Shown here one piece after another: positions 59,488 through 64,000 of a DNA stretch of 64,000 bases (within the stretch, counting starts at the first letter, position 1; each line of letters begins with the position of its first letter). This DNA is from JASJBU01 sp963790775 (GTDB lineage Bacteria; Pseudomonadota; Gammaproteobacteria; Chromatiales; Chromatiaceae), in the NCBI GenBank assembly GCA_963790775.1, contig CAWBPR010000011.1, forward strand, positions 248,001-312,000, given 5' to 3'. The translations under genes were made by a program, and so were the position numbers. The notes under the pieces are model-generated. The model worked only from the letters and a program-made list of their open reading frames with translations. It did no database searches and had not been told where the DNA came from.

Positions 59488-60042
59488 TCATTCCCATTCA
59501 CGGATTACGAAGTCCGGCTGCTGGGTGGCTTGGTTGTCCACAATCTTAAGCTCAATATACTTGGGTCCAGTACCCTTGTTGAACTCTATCGTTGCACCCC
59601 GTTTATAGTCTCTCTGCTGTGGACCGACACCGGTGAAAAAGGCGACTACCTCGTGTTCACCGGATTTCAGGTTGCCCAGAAACAGGCGTTGAGTTCCGCC
59701 ACGATGCAGGGCCTTGACCTCACGTTCCGTGTAGAGATAGTTGGTCAGTTCCTTGTCATCTATCTGGAGTTGTACCGAATCCAGTTTGAAGTAGGTGCCC
59801 ACGTCCATGGAAAGAAAGACTGAGACCTGGGTGTTGCCTGGAAACAGCAGCTCCTCTTCCAGAATGAAGAGTTCTCGGTTCAGTTCCAGCACGGCTTTCT
59901 TCAGGGATTGGACCTGCTGATCCAGCCCCTCTGCAGGGTCGGGTGGTTCTTGCGCAATGGCTGTCCCTGCCGTCGAACAGCAGAGCAGAGCGAATGTTAT
60001 CTGAAAGAATTTTTTCAACTTACCGGGTCCGGATATTTTCAC
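59488..60042 (-). CDS. Periplasmic coiled-coil/β-domain protein, unknown
   Basis: ATG 60042 starts a 184-residue protein with a signal peptide ending near GTAIAQ. A short coiled coil (LDQQVQSLKKAVLELNRELF) is followed by a β-rich domain resembling an Ig-like or PEGA-like fold (VSVFLSMDVGTYFKLDSVQL, LFLGNLKSGEHEVVAFFTG). It precedes the first TPR gene by 12 bases, so it is co-transcribed. It may be a structural or ligand-binding part of the envelope apparatus. No known function. Confidence 0.7.
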   Translation of the reverse strand: MKISGPGKLKKFFQITFALLCCSTAGTAIAQEPPDPAEGLDQQVQSLKKAVLELNRELFILEEELLFPGNTQVSVFLSMDVGTYFKLDSVQLQIDDKELTNYLYTEREVKALHRGGTQRLFLGNLKSGEHEVVAFFTGVGPQQRDYKRGATIEFNKGTGPKYIELKIVDNQATQQPDFVIREWE

Positions 60043-60211
60043 TGGAAATCGGGGGGCACAAAACTAAACGATTTCATGCCGATGGTTTGGGATGATTTTC
60101 ACAACCTGGGATGTCATCCCTTACAGCAGTCCAACTGGGGCATGCTTGTAGATCCTTCACATTCGAAATTTCTCGGCAGGAAACCAATAATCTGAACCCA
60201 ACCATGGGTAT

Positions 60212-61787
60212 TCAGAGCGTCCCGCTCACAATGGGTTGGAATGCGCTCAAACTGTCCATCATGCTTGCGTTGCCGAGCCCATGCTCCGGAAACAACCCGG
60301 CGAAACTGCCCTGTTCGCCATGCAGCGCCAGATAGTTGAGCACCAGGGTCTGCACCAGCAGATTCACATTTCCTGCGGCGGGGCTGGAAGAGGTCTCCAC
60401 CGAGCCGTCAGAGCGGAAATAGCCGATCTGCTGATGGCGCAGCTGCTCATCTTCCGTTGCGCCCATGCAGGGCCGGCCGGCCATTCGGATTGTAGACCAG
60501 GAAGAAGGAGGCGGCGGTGGATGAGTTGTCGCCGGTCCAGACTCCCTTGCCGCCGCCAGCTGTGGAGTTGTCGAGGGTGCCGTTGCTGAATACCGAGCCG
60601 TCGCTGAAGACATACAGCATCAGCGGCATGTTATTCAGCGCGGCATACTCCAGACAGGCGCCCATGCAGCGCCCGGCGCGCAGGTCGCGCAGCTCGCCGG
60701 TTGAACGGTCGCCGGTATGATAGTCGTAGCCGCCCATGGTAATGGTGCCCGCGCCGGCATAGCCGTTCGCCACCATCTTCATCACCGCAGCGGTCTTGCG
60801 GAATTCAGCGTCGCTATCGAACTCCTGCGGGGTGAAGATCGGGCCGATGATGTTCGGGTCCAGCAGTACATCCAACGAGGCGGGATTGCCGTAGCGATCC
60901 ACCAGGTCGGCGCTTTTCACGTAGCCGCAGCGCACCAGATCCTTGACGATGGCATCGGTGGTGACCCGCTGCATCTTGTGCTCGCTGATGCGTTGGATCG
61001 ATTCCATCACCGCCACCGCATCGGACTCATTCAACAGGCCGACCAGCTGGCCGGTATCCACCAGGCCTGTGACATCGCTGGGGCGATCCACCTTGGTGGG
61101 GCGTAGCGCCGGGTCGATCTGGTCGGCCGGGGCCATGGAGTTGCCGCCGGATTCGGAGCTGCGGGAGCCGATCAGGGTCAGCAGCTCGCCGTCGGCCCCC
61201 GCGCGGTTGATACCGTACATCGGGTTGTGGGGATTGTTGCCGGTGTCGTTATCGGAACGGGCCGGGATGATCGCGCCATTGATCCTGGAGCGGGTGGCGA
61301 CGCTGGTCTTATCGATGATTCCCCGCAGGAAGGCGCTGTCCGAATGAAAGGCCAGTCCCAGCTCGGTGTTGATGAAGTCGCTCAGCCCGGTATCCGGATT
61401 GGCGATGGAGGGCAGCATGTCCCCCGGCAGTCCCATCTTGCTGTAACCGGCGGTACTGAGGAAATCGAGCTGTCCACCCTGTTGCCCCACCAGTACATTG
61501 GAGCCGGAGATGTTGGCCCCGCCGGCCAGGTCAAAGCAGATAAAGGGAATCTTGCCGGCCCCCTGGGTGGCAATGCCGCAGGCCTGCTTGAGCGTCGCCA
61601 GGTCCGGCGAGAGGGCCGCCCGGGCGGCGCCCGGATTGGCAAACAATCCGAACAGGGAGGGAACGGTGACCGCGCCCAGGCCGGCTGCCAGGCCCTGGCG
61701 GATGAAGTCACGGCGGCTCACCGGGTGAGGATGGTCCGGATAGAGCAGGGGAGCATCCGGCGAAAGGTGTTTTTGTTTTCTACGCAT
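60212..61787 (-). CDS. DUF1501-type Tat-exported protein, frameshifted near the end
   Basis: ATG 61787 is preferred over GTG 61808. The twin-arginine signal SRRDFIRQGLAAGLG is followed by a DUF1501-like fold (FICFDLAGGANISGSNVLVG, GGYDYHTGD, LMLYVFSDGSVF). The frame shifts near the GGG at 60470-60472 (CCC on the coding strand); dropping one C links NPNGRP to MGATEDEQLRHQQIGYFR and runs to a TGA at 60212. DUF1501 proteins are exported, sulfatase-like proteins, commonly paired with haem-binding or DUF1800 partners, as here. The gene begins 23 bases after the LamG protein gene. Confidence 0.8.
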
Positions 61788-61810
61788 TTCAGTATTCCGC
61801 TTCTGCACTG

Positions 61811-64000
61811 CTATTGGATCAACATCACCGCACTGCCCATGGCCGCGGCACAGGCCGCCTTGGCGGCAACTTCGGTGCGCCCCGCCGCACAGGCCGTGCT
61901 GCAGCGGGCCAGTCCGTCCGGTTCTCCATCCGGGTCCGAGTCGGGGATGCCGTCACCGCTGATGTCATTGATATAGGGTTTCAGGTCCTGGGTTTCGGTG
62001 AGCAGGGCCATCAGCTCATCACGCACTTCAGACACCAGGGGCTGACTGGCCAGGTTTTGGCCCATGAAACGGTTCACCATGGGAACCACAAACTGGTCCC
62101 GCCAGCTGGCATCAGTCACTGTGTTCGCTTCCGCGCTGAAGATGAAGCCGGGAAACAGATCGTTTCGCAGCCCGCTGTCGTCGATCAGGGCGCTGCAATA
62201 TTCGATGGCAAGCTGGGATACCCCGACCTGATGGGCGGAGAGAAAGCCATTGATGTTCTCTGCTGAAGGCAGTTGCTGCCTGATGGTCATGTAAGTCGAC
62301 TGCACCAGGGTGTGGGTCCTGCTCACGCCGGTGAGTTCGGCCATACTGGCATCGATCTCTTCAAAGGTGCGCAGGCCAATCTCCGGCATCGGGTCTGCAT
62401 TCGTTGGTTCGGCAGGAGGCAGCACGGCTGGCTCCGTATAGGCGTTGGCATGGCTGCCGAGCAGTTCGAAGGTAAGGAAGAACTCGTCGCTCAGCGGCCC
62501 CTTCTCCAATGGGATGATGGTCCCCAGAGCAGAGAGTGACTGACCATCGACGGTGTAGTCCTGGTCATTGATGGTGGTGTTGAGATTGGAATAGGCCTGG
62601 CCGATCGAGGTCTCCCTGCCGTTGATACCGATGCGCATGCCCATGATCGGGATACTACCCGGGGTGACCGTGGGATCCAGGCTGATGAATCTCGGCTCAC
62701 GGAACAGGTAACTGTACTCGTCAAACTGGCTGACCTCGAAGACGATGTAACTGTCTGACAGTTCGACCAGGTCACTGACGCTGAACAGCAGGAAATACTT
62801 CTCCCCGACCCCCACTGCATAGTTCTGAGTGACCTGCTGCTGGGTGAGGGCCCGATTGTGTATCGCCAGCAGGCGGATCTTGCCCTGCCACTGTCGATCA
62901 CTGGAGACCTCGTTACCCAGCACCAGGGCGAAGCTGTCGTCCCAATCACTCAGATTGCCAGGGGCAGTGCCGTCAAGGTCATCGGTGAATACGCCATTGA
63001 CAAAGATCCGGCGACCGTTTGCCGGATCGTAGGTCAGCACCACATGCTGTTCAGTAGCCTGCAGGTCCTCATCTGCATCTGCGGTTGAGAGGGCTGGTTC
63101 GCCATTACCGTCGGTGCTGCTGGAGCGGTGCAGAAAGTCATAGTTGTACTGGGTCTGACCCAGAGTGAAGTTACGCACCGTGGTGCCGGCCGAGTAGCTG
63201 GCGATGCGCGCCGGGCCTTCCTGGGTCACGTTTGCCGGAACCACCCAGGCTTCGATGGAGTACTCGCCGGTGGATTTGATCAGATCGGCAAGTTTTTTAC
63301 TGTCACTGGTGGTGCCCTGGGCCTTGCCGTTGCGGATCTCGATGCCCCAGCCGCTGACCCAGTTGACATCACCGCTGATGGTCAGATTCAGGGCCGGAGT
63401 GACGGTGCTGCGGTCGAACACCGTGTCTCCGGAACCGGCCTTGAATTCATACAGGGCGATCACATCGGTCTCATGCCGGTTGCCGCCGCTCGCCACAGTG
63501 CCGTTGACCAGGGTGAGGGCCTTGCTGGTGATCAGGTTTTCATCCACCGGGGTGGGGATGATGGCGCCGGCCATGGCGCTGATTTCAGCCTGCATCTCGT
63601 CGGCATTGTCCGGGCAGTCGTCCCAGCAGTTGTGGAAGTCCCGCAGGCGCAACACCAGCCGGGAGTTGGCGGGGCTGTCCAGATCGATCTGCGCCTTTAC
63701 CGCGGCATAGGCCACAGCGGCATCCGCAGTGGCAAAATAGGGTGACTGGGGTGTCAGCGCCGTCTCTACATGACAGTTCGAACAGTGTGCGGTCAGCAAC
63801 GGGTGGACGGTACTGGCGAACAGCGTGTCATTCACATCGGCAGGGAAATTCTTGCTCTCACCAGGATCCACCAGCTGATCCGCTGGGAGGGGTTCCAGGA
63901 CAATCTGCCGCCCGTCACTGGTGCCGCTGCCCACCCAGTTTTCGATATAAGCGGCAATCAGGTCGGCGCAGACCCCGTCATTATTCTACCCAGCAGTTAT
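61811..64000 (-). CDS. LamG-domain protein with haem c motif; 5' end beyond the window, frame interrupted near the edge
   Basis: Over 700 residues are visible. Near the N-terminal side a CxxCH haem-binding motif occurs (HCSNCH), with further Cys pairs (NCWDDCPDNADEM). The middle is a LamG/concanavalin-like domain (YSIEAWVVPANVTQEGPARI, HVVLTYDPANGRRIFVNGVF); the C-terminus has DISGDGIPDSDPDGEPDG, a calcium-type repeat, and a Cys-rich tail. The frame has a stop at 63986-63988 on the coding strand, but GVCADLIAAYIENWVG just after it is plainly protein-like. Removing one base there gives NCWVNNDGVCAD and leads off the window. It is probably periplasmic or surface-exposed, and partners the DUF1501 protein. 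Confidence 0.75.

Overview
The window looks like chromosomal DNA of a free-living or symbiotic gammaproteobacterium. The evidence is moderate-to-high GC, gammaproteobacterial-type queA–tgt, Lhr, KatG and SPOR-domain genes, and a TusA–DsrE2 sulfur-carrier pair of the kind common in sulfur oxidisers. The exact lineage is inference. No phage, IS element, CRISPR array, rRNA or replication origin was seen. At least ten coding regions are broken by a single-base slip or an in-frame TAG, many of the slips in short homopolymers. Either the assembly has residual indel errors or this locus is decaying; reads would tell.

Layout. 1-4.6 kb is the end of an AT-richer surface-polysaccharide cluster: a partial flippase-like membrane protein, an asparagine-synthase-type amidotransferase and a double acetyltransferase fusion. 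4.7-6.6 kb is a 7TM diguanylate cyclase on the minus strand. 6.8-11.6 kb is a four-gene plus-strand operon: a membrane-anchored Sel1-like protein, a vWA protein, and an ABC ATPase with an FtsX-like permease. The last three resemble the vWA/TagT/TagS parts of the type VI secretion threonine-phosphorylation pathway. 11.6-15.2 kb is a minus-strand block in which a TetR regulator precedes tusA, dsrE2, an ICMT-like methyltransferase and an AhpD-like protein. Two similar operator-like sites lie upstream of tetR and of tusA.

15.4-24.0 kb is a signalling block: an HAMP/CZB receptor lacking the chemotaxis signalling hairpin, an HTH–receiver protein, a PAS–GGDEF–EAL protein and a large hybrid histidine kinase. 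The last two each carry an in-frame TAG. 24.3-32.9 kb holds panE, an O-methyltransferase, a large coiled-coil SPOR protein lying between a tRNA-Leu(CAA) gene and a decayed copy of the same tRNA, another GGDEF–EAL protein and an alpha/beta hydrolase. 33.1-35.6 kb is queA and tgt, separated by a candidate small RNA on the opposite strand with two CCUCC (anti-Shine-Dalgarno) motifs. 36-43.8 kb holds a winged-helix/TPR regulator, a methyltransferase, an OsmC-like protein, katG, an inverted-repeat element, a glycine-zipper protein and an FKBP isomerase. Lhr fills 43.9-48.3 kb.

50.2-64 kb is the most interesting part: a long, tightly overlapping minus-strand cluster. In transcription order it encodes a LamG/haem-binding protein (5' end beyond the window), a Tat-exported DUF1501-type protein, a small periplasmic coiled-coil protein, three TPR proteins (two of them lipoproteins), a small secreted protein, an ExbB/TolQ-type channel, two ExbD proteins, an AgmX/TonB-like linker and ApbE flavin transferase. 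I read it as a proton-motive-force-driven, Tol/Ton/Agl-like envelope machine of unknown purpose. One of its two ExbD subunits has Asn where the proton-carrying Asp normally sits.
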